DNA from: Eublepharis macularius
Lineage: Eukaryota; Chordata; Lepidosauria; Squamata; Eublepharidae
Assembly: GCF_028583425.1 (NCBI RefSeq)
Contig: NC_072791.1
Span: 12,853,868 to 12,917,867 of the forward strand
Length of the DNA stretch: 64,000 bases
Reading direction: 5' to 3'
The position numbers and the translations under genes are program-made. Positions 9,455-20,590 of the stretch are shown here, one piece after another. The stretch's first letter is position 1. Every line of letters starts with the position of its first letter. The notes beneath the pieces were generated by a model that was given only the letters and a program-made list of their open reading frames with translations, was not told where the DNA came from and did no database searches.

Positions 9455-10401
9455 GGAAGCGAATTGGGATCCCCTCCCAGGTGTATCCCCCTCCCCGGCT
9501 GCGAACGCGTGGCTTTCGCCTCCCTCGCTTCATCATTAGGTCAACCTTGTGAAGAAGATCAACCTGAATGAGAGAGGAGGCTTAAGGTCCTCTGGCGAGC
9601 TCCTCCCCCAGTCCTTGTCTGACGCTCTTCCCTGGACCACACTGGATTGCCAGGGCTGGAGTCGGACGGGCAAAACTGGAAACTCAAAAGAGGAGGCCTT
9701 CGCCGCGTCTCCATTTCGCACAGGTATCGCCCAAGAGACTGCGCTTTGGATCAGAGGCGAATAAGCCACTGTGTCTGGGACCATGCAAGTGTGGTCAGTG
9801 GCTCGATCCCCAACGTGTTTGTTTCAAAACAATCCCCATCGGCTCCAGTGACTTTCTCTCCCGCAGTCCTACTCAGGAATCGTCATTCAAAGGCAAAGGT
9901 TTTGCAAAGGTTGTTTTTTTTACATCCAACAAGTCAGATTTCTGCCCTGGAGCCACTGGCAATCTAAAACCGGGCAGAGGAACAGAAATAGAAGTAGAAG
10001 CCAGGGCAAAGGAGGGAGGGCTGTGTATACATTTACTCAGTGGGATTTACTTCTGAGTAAACATGCCTGCCGTCACTCCGCGCTGTCTCAACCTCTGTGG
10101 GTTCGAATCGCTTCTACAACTTCGGAAGAGGCTCAGGCCGAGTTTTTACTCGCGAGTAGGTTTCGTAGACTCGGAGGGTGGCTGTTTCTAGCTCAAGTGC
10201 CCATAGGGCCGCGACTCTAGTCCAAAGGCTAGTATGTGTAGGATCGGGGGCACAAGCCCTCTGTTGGAAAGAACTTTAGCGTGTGAACGCCTCGTTTTCA
10301 AAGCCAAGGAGCCCTGTTGCTTCCCCTTCGCTGCGCCGCGCCTGGCACCTTGCTGGCTGGGTGGTAAAGAAAACTCTAAATTACTCCTCAAATAGATTTC
10401 C
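9455..10401. other. Intergenic, nothing firm
   Basis: No gene seen. A short TTTACTCAGTGGGATTTACTT.. remnant near 10030-10070 belongs to the widespread miniature repeats of this genome. Confidence 0.5.
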
Positions 10402-10580
10402 CAGGGTATGACCTGGAAATCTAGTTGGTCTTTAAGGTGCTACTGGCCCCGAATCTTGCTCTTTTACTGCCGACCAACAGGGTTACCCACCTGGATCTGT
10501 CCAGCGGTACCTTAGAGACCAACAAGATATTCAGGGTGTAAGCTTTCGAGAGTCAGAGATCTCTTCTTCAACCCGCCTGA
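10402..10580. mobile_element. Penelope-like 3'-end arms
   Basis: One arm (GGAAATCTAGTTGGTCTTTAAGGTGCTACTGG..TTGCTCTTTTACTGC) is followed by an oppositely oriented arm (CCTTAGAGACCAACAAG..GTGTAAGCTTTCGAGAGTC). No clean flanking duplication noted. Confidence 0.7.
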
Positions 10581-10675
10581 AACGACACATTACGGCTAAC
10601 TCAACCACGGCAAAACTTTTCTTTAAAAGGAAAGTTTCATATATGGAGATCACTCAATAAAGAAAAGTTGTTGTC

Positions 10676-10898
10676 ATGGAGAAAGTAAAATCGAAAAGAG
10701 TCCAGTAGCACCTTTAACACTAAGCAACTTGACTGTAGCACAAGCTTTCGAGAATCACGGTTCTCTTCGTCAGATGTGGAGAACTGTGATTCTCGAAAGC
10801 TTATGCTTCAGTAAAGTTGCCTAGTCTTAAAGGTGCTACTGGACTCTTTTCGATTTTGCTACTACAGACTAACACGGCTAACTCCTATGGAGAAAGTA
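10676..10898. mobile_element. Penelope 3'-end hairpin with 12-bp TSD
   Basis: Element 10688-10886, a near-perfect inverted repeat (AAATCGAAAAGAGTCCAGTA.. to ..TACTGGACTCTTTTCGATTTT, plus CTACTACAGACTAACACGGC on one side). It is flanked by ATGGAGAAAGTA at 10676-10687 and 10887-10898, identical. Confidence 0.9.
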
Positions 10899-10916
10899 TG
10901 CACAGATGGAGCAAGA

Positions 10917-10919
10917 AAG

Positions 10920-10995
<76 letters not shown>

Positions 10996-11001
10996 TTTCT
11001 T

Positions 11002-11046
<45 letters not shown>
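10917..11046. repeat. (CTTT)n(CT)n microsatellite
   Basis: About 20 CTTT units run into about 20 CT units, 20 bp after the Penelope hairpin. Open frames here are artefacts of it. Confidence 0.95.
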
Positions 11047-11047
<1 letters not shown>

Positions 11048-11113
11048 GCCCCTGCTAAAGGCAGAGCAAGAAGATGAGTGAAAGAAATTGGGCTCCACCG
11101 CCTAGCCACACTA

Positions 11114-11171
11114 ACAGCGCAATCCTAAACCGAGTTACTCCAGTCTAACTCTGTTTAGGATTGCCCTGTCA
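11114..11171. mobile_element. Tiny palindromic element CAGNGCAATCCTAAA
   Basis: CAGCGCAATCCTAAACCGAG..ACTCTGTTTAGGATTGCCCTG forms a near-complete palindrome of 58 bp, flanked by TAA and TCA. Same family as 43471-43558, where TTA flanks both ends. Confidence 0.6.
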
Positions 11172-11436
11172 GTCCCGGACTTTTCAGTATCATGGAGGCC
11201 GGTGGAGGAGTTCAGCACGTTTTCAAAGGCGCCCAGTTTTGGGCTGACTCTCCTCGGCCTGCGTGTGTACGTGTCGTTGCAAGAATGCCCGGAGGCAAAC
11301 TGTTGCACATCCGCGTTTGGAACCCGTTTGCTCGAACCTCGTTCTCTCCAAAGACAACGCTCGGTGGCCTCGTTCAAAGCAATTCGAGTCGTTCAGCGAG
11401 TTTGGAAAGGGTCTTTCGGGTACCCCCCCCCCACAG

Positions 11437-11517
11437 TGCAATCCTAAACAGAGTTACTCCGGTCTAAGCTGGACATCAGTGGATTTAGACGGACATAACT
11501 CTTTTTAGGACTGCACT
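11437..11517. mobile_element. Palindromic element CAGTGCAATCCTAAA, longer version
   Basis: CAGTGCAATCCTAAACAGAGTTACTCC at the left mirrors ACATAACTCTTTTTAGGACTGCACT at the right, with a short loop. No obvious duplication. Confidence 0.6.
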
Positions 11518-11879
11518 CGGGTATCCCAGGCCTTAGGAGCTGATCCGTAGCTCTTGGAGACAGGCCGGGGGCTCGATCCGGCGCTGCAAGGTCTCATAAG
11601 AGTAAAGGGGGAAATTTGATTGTAGTAGCCACTGGCTGTTGCTACAATCTTGAGTGTATCCTTGCTCCCCCCATTAGAGTAGAGACCATTCTCAGAACTA
11701 GGTAGCTCGCGAAAGCTGCCCTATTTTGCCCCTTTACTCGGGACCTAGCCCCTTGGAACTAAATTGAATTCATGTCCAAAGGAAGCCCTTTCCTTTTCCC
11801 GAGTAGTATTGAGCCTCAAAACCCTCGTGGGTTTACTCAAAGAAACGTTAATAGAATCATAGCTTTACTTAAGATGGTT

Positions 11880-11975
11880 TCAGGTAGGTAGCCGTGTTAG
11901 TCCAGCAGCATCTTGAAGACCAACTAGATTTCCAGGGCGTCAGCTTTCGAAAGGCGTAAGCCGGAAATCTAGTTA
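11880..11975. mobile_element. Penelope-like 3'-end arms, short hairpin
   Basis: GGTAGCCGTGTTAGTCCAGCAGCATCTTGAAGACCAACTAGATTTCCAGGGC then mirrored CCGGAAATCTAGTTAGCTTTACTT. Confidence 0.65.
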
Positions 11976-13025
11976 GCTTTACTTGCGAGTGGACGCGATG
12001 CTGAGTTGCGCGTTTACTTAGGCGCCCAGTGGATTGGTTTCCTTCCAAGTGAGCCTGTAGCAGCTCGCCCCGTGGAGACAGAAGGGCAGTTTTCAGATTT
12101 AAAACCTGCTGTGGTTGTTCTGCACAGAAACTCTGCAACGTCTCCTATTTTTAGAAATTGTACTTATTCTGGGTTAGTTTGACAGACTTGCGTGGCTTTG
12201 AACAGCTGCTTCATGGAGGCAAAGGGCGATCCCTTAAGCGGTGTAAAGAAGTCTTACGCTCATTTGGAAGAAAGAGCCGTGGGCCGCCGAGTCCCGGGTT
12301 CGAATCCTGACTCCGCCACGCACTTGAGGCAGAAGTCTCCATTTCCCACCTAAAAGCCGGCCTGGCAGCACTACACACAACTTGGAGGATTTCCTTAAGC
12401 CTGAATCCTGATTCACTCTGTTGGCCCCTATCCAGGAAATCGCAAAGGGGCGTGTTTGGAGACAAAAAGCGATTTTATTTTTCTTTTGCAAATGGAAAAA
12501 AACCTTTTTCTCGAATGTCGAAACGAGTTTTAAAAGGAAGCGAAATGTTAGAATAGACAGAAGCATCGCTGACTGCAACCCTTAACTGATGCTCTTAGAA
12601 GGAAACCCCTAAAGAATCCCTTGCATCTTATTTTGGAGTAAATATGCTTCGGATTGGGTCGCGGAGGTTACATCAAGGAGGCTGTGGGGAGAAAGAATTC
12701 TATAGCACGCTCAAGCGCACCTTTGAGCCGATCTCCCAATTCGTTAAGCCGGAGCAAGACCCATTTTGCTGGGGAGATCTGTAGCTCCTTAGGCAAACAA
12801 GACAGTATCGATTTTTAACCCCTCTGTTGCAGTGGCTCGAACTTGTCCCTTTCCTGGCTGGAGAATTAGCTCCCCATCAAAGTCAGTGCGGCTGACTCGC
12901 CTCGCATCCGCCGAGGTGCTTTCACACATTATTAGAGCATTTGGGATGTTCCTTCCCCAAGCAACTTTTTCCCAAAGGCCGTGAGATATTCAGTCAGGAG
13001 TAAAGGGATACAGAAGATCAGCTCC
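11976..13025. other. Intergenic, nothing firm
   Basis: No gene seen. A tRNA B-box-like GGGTTCGAATCC at about 12297-12308, with a CCGCCACGC tail, suggests an old SINE, but no full tRNA fold is evident. Confidence 0.45.
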
Positions 13026-13029
13026 TTCG

Positions 13030-13355
13030 TTATTTATTTATTTTTATTTATGTCATTTACAGTCCGCCTTTCTCACTCAGACTCAAGGCGGATTACACAG
13101 CGTGAGATGGACACAGTCAATATCAAGGACATTTCCATAAACAATGCCATAGGGGAAATAGACACAAGTTTACAAAGACACAGAATTAGCCAGAATCCAA
13201 TACAGAGTTGAAGAAATGCTGAAATAGAACACAGACAATTCTAGGGCTGACATTAGACAGCATGAAGGAAGCATAGGTAGCAATAGAAGCACATATTTAA
13301 AACAACAGATAGTATGTAAGGCAACATAGTGGTGAAGTCTATGGTCCCCCCCTCA
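13030..13355 (-). mobile_element. L2-like LINE 3' end
   Basis: (TTTA)n head, TCCGCCTTTCTCACTCAGACTCAAGGCGG, then the same 3'UTR as at 1-215 and reversed 34690-35065. It is the 3' end of a minus-strand LINE, strongly 5' truncated. Confidence 0.8.
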
Positions 13356-14104
13356 ATTTTTTATATCCAAAGGAGTATGCATGCTATGTAATCAAATAAC
13401 TGTAAGGTAGCAATGAGTTTACTTGCGAGTAAGACCGTCTGGATTCAGTTGGCATCAAATGCGTGTAGGATAGGCCTGTTAAAGGGAATTTGGGAATAGG
13501 CTCCAATGAACAAAGGAATTTACCTTCGTGTAAACGTGCACGACCAGTTGGTCTCAGTGGGAGAAGGGAGGGCCAGTTTGCTTAACTCTCTCTCTCTCTC
13601 TGGGATTAATAAAGTGTAAACTGTTGGATTTGGTCTGAATTACAGCCTGTGACTAAATACACACAAATACTCCCTCCATCATTTACGTTTTAACTTTGAT
13701 CCTAAGGATTTTGGAAAGAAACAGAACTCAACGGAAGTATACAAGAACTGTATACTTGTCTCCATAGCTCTGAATTGATTAAGACTGCAGTCTCAAGCAT
13801 CCTAACTAGGAAGTAGTCATATTTTGAGTAAATATGTTTAGGATCGCATTGAGGTCATCGCTGGATCTCTATTGATTTCCCCTTGCTTTAGGATCCTAGG
13901 GTAATTTCTATCGCGCCTATGGACGTTTACTCTGGAGTCAGTCCCAATGATTTCAACAGCAAAGGGCTGAGTCGAGAAGCCTCATCTAATACATGTTTAC
14001 ACGGAGGCAAATGTTCTTTATTTCCAAACTCGGTTCGGACCGTAAGGTTGCATCGTTCTGTCCCTTCTCGCCCAGAGATAGGCGAGCTCAAACCCACTCG
14101 GCAG
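13356..14104. other. Intergenic, nothing firm
   Basis: A short (CT)n at about 13586-13602 and isolated GAGTTTACTTGCGAGTAA / TTGAGTAAATATG scraps of miniature repeats. No gene seen. Confidence 0.45.
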
Positions 14105-14322
14105 ATTATTTATTTCCTTTATATCCCGCCTTTGTCCTCAATGGGGATCCAAAGCGGCTTACATCCTTCTCCTCTCCTCCATTTTATCCTCACAACAAAC
14201 CTGTGAGGTAGGTTAGGCTGAGAGTATGTGACTGGCCCAAGGTCGCCCGGAGTGGTAGAGTGGGGATTCGAACCCGGGTCGCCCAAATCCTAGTCCCACA
14301 ATTTAACCACTACACCACATTT
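14105..14322 (-). mobile_element. tRNA-derived SINE
   Basis: Reverse strand carries a tRNA-like head (TGTAGTGGTTAAA..; B box GGGTTCGAATCCCC), the body GTGAGGATAAAATGG and a GCCGCTTTGGATCCCCATTGAGG / GGCGGGATATAAA tail. Same family as 20388, 58688, 61010 and 62930. Confidence 0.8.
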
Positions 14323-14410
14323 GACTCTGCATGAAAGCGCAGCCTCGTAGGCATAAAGCTTTATTCTTATTGTCGTGGTAGTGATGGTGGTGGCGACTTC
14401 AGAATTGCCT

Positions 14411-14495
14411 GAATAGCGTAGCCTGAGCGAGTCAGAAGCTAAGCAGCATTGACCCGGGTTAGTACTGGGATGGGAAACCACCGAAAAAGACTGTA
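14411..14495 (+). mobile_element. 5S rRNA-derived SINE fragment
   Basis: TCAGAAGCTAAGCAGCATTGACCCGGGTTAGTACTGGGATGGGAAACCACC matches the 5S-like head only. Confidence 0.65.
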
Positions 14496-14772
14496 GTTAC
14501 TATGCAGAGAGAAGGCAAGGCTCTGCTCTGCTCATCTGCTCATCTCTTGCCTTGGAAGCCCTACGACGAGGAGGTCTCGGCATCCTTGCAAGAACCACGG
14601 GCTTTATTTTCACACCGCACCGTGGAGACAATGGCTGATCTTAATAAAGGAAGGTTTAGCAATCCAATAACGCAGCCTGTTCTGCTCCTTTACATTTGCC
14701 AGCCCCACTCAGAATAGGTATAACTCTTGAAAACGCTCCGGGGCTCCTAGATCCTTAACAGACCACAGGATT

Positions 14773-14862
14773 GAAGTCCAAGCGGCACCTTAGAAACCAA
14801 CAAGTTTTTCAGGGTGTAAGCTTTCCAGAGTCAAATCTCCTGTCTTCAGATATCAACCGGCA
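14773..14862 (-). mobile_element. Penelope-like 3'-end arm
   Basis: AAGTCCAAGCGGCACCTTAGAAACCAACAAG..TTCAGGGTGTAAGCTTTCCAGAGTCAAATCTCC, single arm just upstream of the MNAT1 promoter. Confidence 0.65.
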
Positions 14863-14869
14863 TCTTCGC

Positions 14870-15211
<342 letters not shown>

Positions 15212-15243
15212 TAAGTGCTGCTGGGGGTGAGGTGGGACTGGGT

Positions 15244-15465
15244 CATAGGCTTGCCAGCTCCAGGCTGGGAAATTCCTGGAGATTTGGGGAAGCAGCTAAG
15301 GGAGTGCACGATTTAGGGAGGGCTCAGGCCTCACTGGGGTACAATGCTATAGACTTTACCCTACAAAGTAGTTATTTGCTTCAAGGGAATTGATGTCTGT
15401 GGTTTGGAGATCAGTTGTAATTCTAGGAGAACTCCAGCCCCCGCCTGGAGGTTGGCAACCGTAGC
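15244..15465. mobile_element. GGTTGCC/GGCAACC miniature element
   Basis: TAGGCTTGCCAGCTCCAGGCTGGGAAATTCCTGGAGAT at the left and GCCTGGAGGTTGGCAACCGTA at the right. It lies 33 bp downstream of the MNAT1 exon-1 donor. Confidence 0.75.
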
Positions 15466-15739
15466 TCAGCCTGTGAGTAACCACCAATTGCAGGACAATG
15501 TCTAATCTTTTTTCGTTAAAGAACGAAATAGGTGGTGGGATTTATATGCACCTAGAAGCCACATCATCCCAACAGCTGTTTCCTAATCCCAGGGATATGA
15601 AAGCAGGCTGTGAGTATGGAAATACACTTTGTTCATGTTTAAGCAGATCTTCTGAGAGAGACCTGGGCTCCTTTCTGCTTTTAAGGACCCTGCCTAAAAT
15701 AAAAATTAAAAATAATGACATCAAAAAATAGAGTGACAA

Positions 15740-15875
15740 GACCTGGGAGGCCCAGGTTTGAATCCTAACCTGTCTCACAGGGTTGTTGTGAGGACAGAAT
15801 GATATAAACTGCTTTGGCTCCCCATTGGAAAAAAGGAGTTGGTGTAAATGAAGTAAGCAAGCAAATCTTATCTGT
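15740..15875 (+). mobile_element. tRNA-derived SINE fragment
   Basis: CCCAGGTTTGAATCCTAAC (B-box region), CTCACAGGGTTGTTGTGAGG and GGCTCCCCATTGGA..: the same body as 20388-20590. Confidence 0.7.
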
Positions 15876-16009
15876 TATTTGCTTCCATTTTCAGGTCTAA
15901 TCTGAGAGAGTCTGTCATGTTTTAGTCCAGTAGGGATGCACATAAAAACAAGTGGTGAAATTTATCAGATGCCAAGAAAATTATGAGGCATCTAAATTTG
16001 AGGCTAGAG

Positions 16010-16865
16010 TGGATAGTTGTGTTAGTCTGTTGTAGCAAAATAAAATAGGAATCCGGTAGCCCCGTAAAGTCTAACAGCATTTATTCCAGCATGAGTTTTT
16101 GTGAGTTGGAGTTCACTTCATCAGATGCAAATTGGAGGGAAATCATTTTGTACATGTTTATAAAGGAAATTACAGAATAGGAAGGGAGAATGGGGGCGAT
16201 GGGTCAGAGAGAGGCTTGGTGGGAGTCCTATCATAAATCTTTCAGATGAGATTCTCTTTGTAAGATACTGAAAAGAATTAGATTGTTATGCATAACAGAG
16301 AATGAGAGAGGTCAGAGGTTCCAGTCTGTCTGTTATGACAGAGATAAACAAAAGTTAACTAAGTAAACAACAATTAGAAGGAAGCAGTCAAGTATAAGAA
16401 AATTAGCTTATGGCAGTAAAAGGTTATAGTAGAATGAAACATGTTGAGATCAGCCCGTTGACGTATCTGAAAAAAGGGCGTCCTGTTGAATTATTAGAAA
16501 TTATAGTGAGTAAGGAAGCTCAAGCCTCTGTTTAAGCCATGATAACAGAAGGTGTTTAATTTCTTGATGAGTTCTAATCCAGCACTTTCTTGTTGCATAT
16601 TCCCTTTTTTTGAGTAACGGTGACGTTCAGATCTGCAATGATGTGTCTGGAAAGATTAAGATGTGTCCCCCCCTCCCCCCTCCAGTTTCTGGATGTTGTG
16701 ATTACTTGTGTCAGATATGTGTTTATTGATTATCTCATGTAGAGACAGATACCTCTGTTCATTGTAGATAGTAGAAGGCCGTTGTTGGCGAATGATAGAA
16801 TACATTAAATTGGAATACCTATGCAGATAAGCCCAAGGATGACGTGTCACTGATGTTATTAGGTG
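16010..16865 (-). mobile_element. Penelope-like element: C-terminus and 3'UTR
   Basis: On the minus strand the coding remnant ends GLNRGLSFLTHY-stop (16540-16502), the usual C-terminal end of Penelope-type GIY-YIG proteins. After the stop comes about 360 bp of 3'UTR, then the terminal arm (16133-16010): GATGAAGTGAACTCC, ACTCATGCTGGAATAAA, TTTTGCTACAACAGACTAACAC. The same arm makes the short hairpins elsewhere. The frame is broken. A CR1 interrupts it at 16866. Confidence 0.75.
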
Positions 16866-17519
16866 GACTGTAAACTGAATATGAGCAGTCAGTGTGATGT
16901 GGTGGCAAAAAAGGCTAATTCAATCCTGGGTTGTATCAAAGGGGCCATAGCATCGAAATCGCAGGAGGTCATAGCCCCTCTCTATACTGCCTTGGTCAGG
17001 CCACACCTGGAGTATTGTGTGCATTTTTGGAGGCCTCACTTCAAAAAGGTTGTGGACAAAATCGAGAGGGTGCAGAGGAGAGCGACGAGGATGATCAGGG
17101 GTCTGAAGACTGAGCCCTACGAGAAAAGGCTGAGGGCCTTGGGAACGTTTAGTTTGGAGAAGAGGAGGTTGAGGGGGGACATGATTGCTCTCTTTAAATA
17201 TTTGAAAGGCTGTCATTTGGAGGAGGGCAAAGAGCTGTTCCAGTTGGCAGCAGAGGGTAGGACGCGAAGCAATGGGCTAAAACTACATGCACAAAGGTAC
17301 CGACTGGATATTAGGAAAATCTTTTTCACCGTCAGAGTAGTTCAAAAGTGGAATCAGCTGCCTAGGGAGGTGGTGAGCTCCCCCTCACTGGCAGTTTTCC
17401 AGAAGAGGCTGGATGAATACTTGTCAGAGATGCTTTAGGCTGATCCTGCACTGGGCAGGGGGTTGGACTAGACGGTCTGTATGGCCCCTTCCAACTCTAT
17501 GATTCTATGATTCTATGAG
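16866..17519 (+). mobile_element. CR1 LINE, ORF2 C-terminus, 5' truncated
   Basis: An uninterrupted frame from the insertion junction to its stop at 17438 (about 190 residues): DCKLNMSSQCDVVAKKANSIL, ALVRPHLEYCVHFWRP, IERVQRRATRMIRGL, FSLEKRRLRGDMIALFKYLKG, FTVRVVQKWNQLPREVV. The 3' end is the CR1 hallmark ATTCTATGATTCTATGA. The intact frame suggests a relatively young insertion. It lies antisense within the Penelope remnant. Confidence 0.93.
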
Positions 17520-17794
17520 GTCCTGTACTAGCATTACGTAAATGTGTGTGGGGACAAAGTTGGCATCTAGGTCTTTTGCAAGGTTTGATTCCTGGGCTTG
17601 TATCTCTGGTGGATGTCCACTTTTGCTGATGAGAAGCTGTTTTAAGTTGGAGGGCTGTCTATAAGTGAGGAGAGGTCCGTAGCATGTGAAGGAGAAATAC
17701 CCTTGTCCAGGAGAGGCTGATGGCCATTGATGATATGTCAAAGTGGTTTAAGTTCTGAGCAATAGATGACAACCAGTGGGGTTCTGTTGTTATT
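17520..17794 (-). mobile_element. Penelope-like element: linker with Cys motif
   Basis: Minus strand reads RTPLVVIYCSELKPL, then YRQPSNLKQLLIS and PGIKPCKRPRCQLCPHTH (about 17595-17540). The last is the Cys-rich linker between reverse transcriptase and GIY-YIG domains of Penelope-like elements. Frameshifts break it. Confidence 0.75.
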
Positions 17795-18722
17795 TATTTT
17801 ATTTATTTCAGATTGGTATTCCGCCCTCCCCGTGAGTGGGCTCAGGGCGGATAACAACATATTAAAAATACAATTTAAAAAATCATGTACATTAAAAACA
17901 ACACATTTAAAACAGGATGGTGGACAGCCTTCACAGGGAGGGTTAAGATTTATACACCCCTTTTTCCAGGCCGGCAGAGGCCCAGCCTCAGCCATATGCC
18001 TCGTGGAACAACTCTGTCTTGCAGGCCCAGCGAAAAGATAGTAGGTCCTGCCAGGCCCTGATTTCAGCAGACAGAGTGTTCCACCAGGTGTGAGCCAGGA
18101 CTGAAAAAGCCCTGGCTCTAGTCAAGGCTAGGCAGGCCTCCTTGGGGCCAGGGACCACCAACAGCTGTTTGTCCCCTGATCAGAGTGTTCTCTGGGGAAT
18201 ATATGGGGAGAGACGGTCCCATAGATACGCGGGTCCCAGTCTGCACGGGGCCGTATAGGTCAATACTAGAACCTTGAATCTGATCCGGTACTCCACTGGC
18301 AACCAGTGCAGCTTGCGTAAGAACGGTGTTATATACGCCTTATTTGGCACTCTCGTAATAACACGCCCCACTGCATTTTGTACCAGCTGTAATCTCCGGG
18401 TCAGGCTCAAGGGCAGCCCCGCGTAGAGCAAGTTACAGTAATCTAGCCTAGAGATGACTGTTGCTCGGATCACTGTAGTTAAGTTACGGGTTGACAGGTA
18501 AGGGACAAGTTGCCTGGTCTGCCGCAGATGGAAAAAAGAGGACCTGAAAACCACTGTGACCTGTGCCTCCATTTTCAGGGAGGCATCCAAGATCACCCCC
18601 AGGCTCTTAACCCTCGGAACTGGCACGAATGGTGCCCCATCGAGGGCTGGGAGCTGGAGTCCCAAACCTAATTCCCCGGGTCTGTTTTTATAGCAGGCTG
18701 GCACCGGATACCATTCTGGCTT
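17795..18722 (-). mobile_element. L2-like LINE, reverse transcriptase C-terminus
   Basis: Minus frame at 18704-18180: RVKSLGVILDASLKMEAQV, SRLDYCNLLYAGLPLSLTRRLQLVQNA, LRKLHWLPVEYRIRFKVLVLTY, GPAYLWDRLSPY. This is the block found in L2-group LINEs. The 3' end has CTGAGCCCACTCACGGGGAG and an (AAATA)n tail at 17795-17812. It is inserted in the Penelope remnant in the same orientation. Confidence 0.85.
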
Positions 18723-18990
18723 TGTGGATCTGCTCCTTTACTCCACTCAAAGGGTAGTGTAATAAAAATTTTTTTTGTCAATCCTCAAGATGAGGATCTC
18801 TGTGTGAGGGATCAGCGCAAGTGCAATTGTAATGCAGAGCTTGACGGCAGGTCACAGATGCTTCGTATGTTCTGGGTGGTGCTGGAAGTACACAGGTATA
18901 TTTGGCAGTCAGTGGGTTTCTTGATATAAGGTGGTGTTTATGGGTCCATTGCAAAATTTTACAAAATTCTCTTGCAGCCAGCCTCACGAC
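18723..18990 (-). mobile_element. Penelope-like element: upstream remnant
   Basis: Minus frame: NPLTAKYTCVLPAPPRTYE, QALHYNCTCADPSHRDPHLED, then after a frameshift VKEQIHKARM. It resembles the QALRYNRICS..RD.HL and KEQI.KA blocks between the thumb and linker of Penelope proteins. It joins 17794 if the L2-like insert is removed. Confidence 0.65.
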
Positions 18991-19494
18991 AACTTTGTGA
19001 AGTAGGATAAAATGGAGGAGGGGAGAGCCACGTATGCTTCCTAGAGCTTCGTAGGAGAGTGCAGTAGAATAGCTGTTATTCGCAGTTATACTAATGAGTA
19101 CACCATTTATAAATATTTAGGTAGGGTAGATGTGTGTATCTGTGGCCAAAACAGTGAAGTTTCTTGAATTCTCATGGCACCTGAGAGACTGACAGATGGG
19201 TTGTGGCAGAAGCTTTCTGCCAAAGCCCCTTTTTATCAAATATGTGAAGTATTAAGCTGGGTGGCATACTCGTATACAAATATACAAGGCTATGAGGAAG
19301 GAGACGGGACTACAGAATAAAGCTGGACGTTCAAGCAACTGCTATGTAAAATGCACATGAGAAAAAAGATCCAGTTGTCATAGTGCATTAGATGGGTGTG
19401 TGGACCATTCCTAGCCGACAAGGAAGTGGCAGAGCAAATTGGCACAAACGTCTAAAAAGGGACAATCACTTTGTTTTTAATGGTGAACAAGTCC
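18991..19494. other. Intronic, little recognised
   Basis: A SINE scrap (GTGAAGTAGGATAAAATGGAGGAGGGGAGAG near 18990-19025) and a diverged Penelope-type arm near 19150-19225 (GAGAGACTGACAGATGG, GCAGAAGCTTTC). No gene. Confidence 0.4.
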
Positions 19495-19640
19495 CCACCG
19501 TCTTATATCTGATGAAGGCAGCTTGGCTCTCGAAAGCTTACGCCCTGGAAATCTTGCTGGTCTTTAAAGTGCTACTGGACTCAAACCTTGCTCTTCTACT
19601 ACAGTCCAACAACACAAGTACACTCACCTGAAACCATTCC
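19495..19640 (+). mobile_element. Penelope-like 3'-end arm
   Basis: CTGATGAAGGCAGCTTGGCTCTCGAAAGCTTACGCCCTGG, GGTCTTTAAAGTGCTACTGGACTC, TTGCTCTTCTACTACAGTCCAACA. Single arm. Confidence 0.75.
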
Positions 19641-19964
19641 CTACTGAGGACTGGACGGATGCTATTAAACATACATGTTAATTTCAACTTCTTTTGCCTC
19701 TTCTCTCCTTGAAATGTTTATGGTCTCTTTCAGCTCTGTTACTGAATTCTGTTGGCTGCGTTTTCTAGCACTTTTATGACACTGAAACGGCAGAGGGTTA
19801 CCATTGCTGACACGCTTTCTTTCCTCTTCCTCGGGTTTCTTTTATAGGGTTTCTTGCTGTAAGCAGCCTGTTGAGTTAGAGTGGGCAGCTTGGAGGAGTT
19901 TTGGAGTGGTTTATTGTTGTGCCATGTAACTGATAAGATGCTTCTTCAATAAAACTGAATACAA

Positions 19965-20245
19965 ATCCTTTTTTTTTTGCCTCTTTATTTACAAAAGTGG
20001 GATGCCACCTTTTTGCCCAATGAAGGCCTTCAAGACAGCTAACAGTTAAAACCAAGCATTTTAAGAACACGTCATAAAAACAATTAAAACTAAAAGCACA
20101 CAAAATATAAGGCAGGAAGGGCGGGATTACCGACGGAACCCTCCGACAAAACAAAAACGTTTTCACTGCTGGTGGAAGGCTGTGACTGAAGGTGACCTAT
20201 CTATCCTCCTGGAGAAAGAGTTCCAAAATGATAATGAATGGCCAG
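19965..20245 (-). mobile_element. L2-like LINE 3' end
   Basis: Shares the layout of 57833-58640: an AT-rich 3'UTR with AAAACAATTAAAAC.., then TTTTCACTGCTGGTGGAAGGC and CTCCTGGAGAAAGAGTTCCAAA. Confidence 0.6.
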
Positions 20246-20387
20246 GAAAGTGGAAATGTTCCTCCACTGTCTTTTGTTTCCACTTGCAAAATCTTGAGTT
20301 ATTCTCTTGTGCAGAGACAATCTGATTTAACTCTGGGAATGGTAGGAGGGAACCGAACACGATAGCATGGATAGAATCGGCATTATG

Positions 20388-20590
20388 TAGCAGTTAGAGT
20401 GTTAGGCTAGGATCTGGAAGCCCAGGTGTGAATCCCCACTCTTCCATAGAAGCTCACTGGGTGACCTTGGGCCAGTCACAGCCTGACCTACCTCACAGGG
20501 TTGTTGTGAAGATAACATGGAGGAGAGGCGAACAATGTGAGCCATTTTGGGTCCCCAGTGAGAACAAAGGCAGGGAATAAATAAAACATA
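20388..20590 (+). mobile_element. tRNA-derived SINE
   Basis: Head GTAGCAGTTAGAGTGTTAGGCTAGGATCTGG with B box GGTGTGAATCCCCAC; body CTGGGTGACCTTGGGCCAGTCAC, CTCACAGGGTTGTTGTGAAG; tail TGGGTCCCCAGTGAGAA..AATAAATAAA. Confidence 0.85.
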
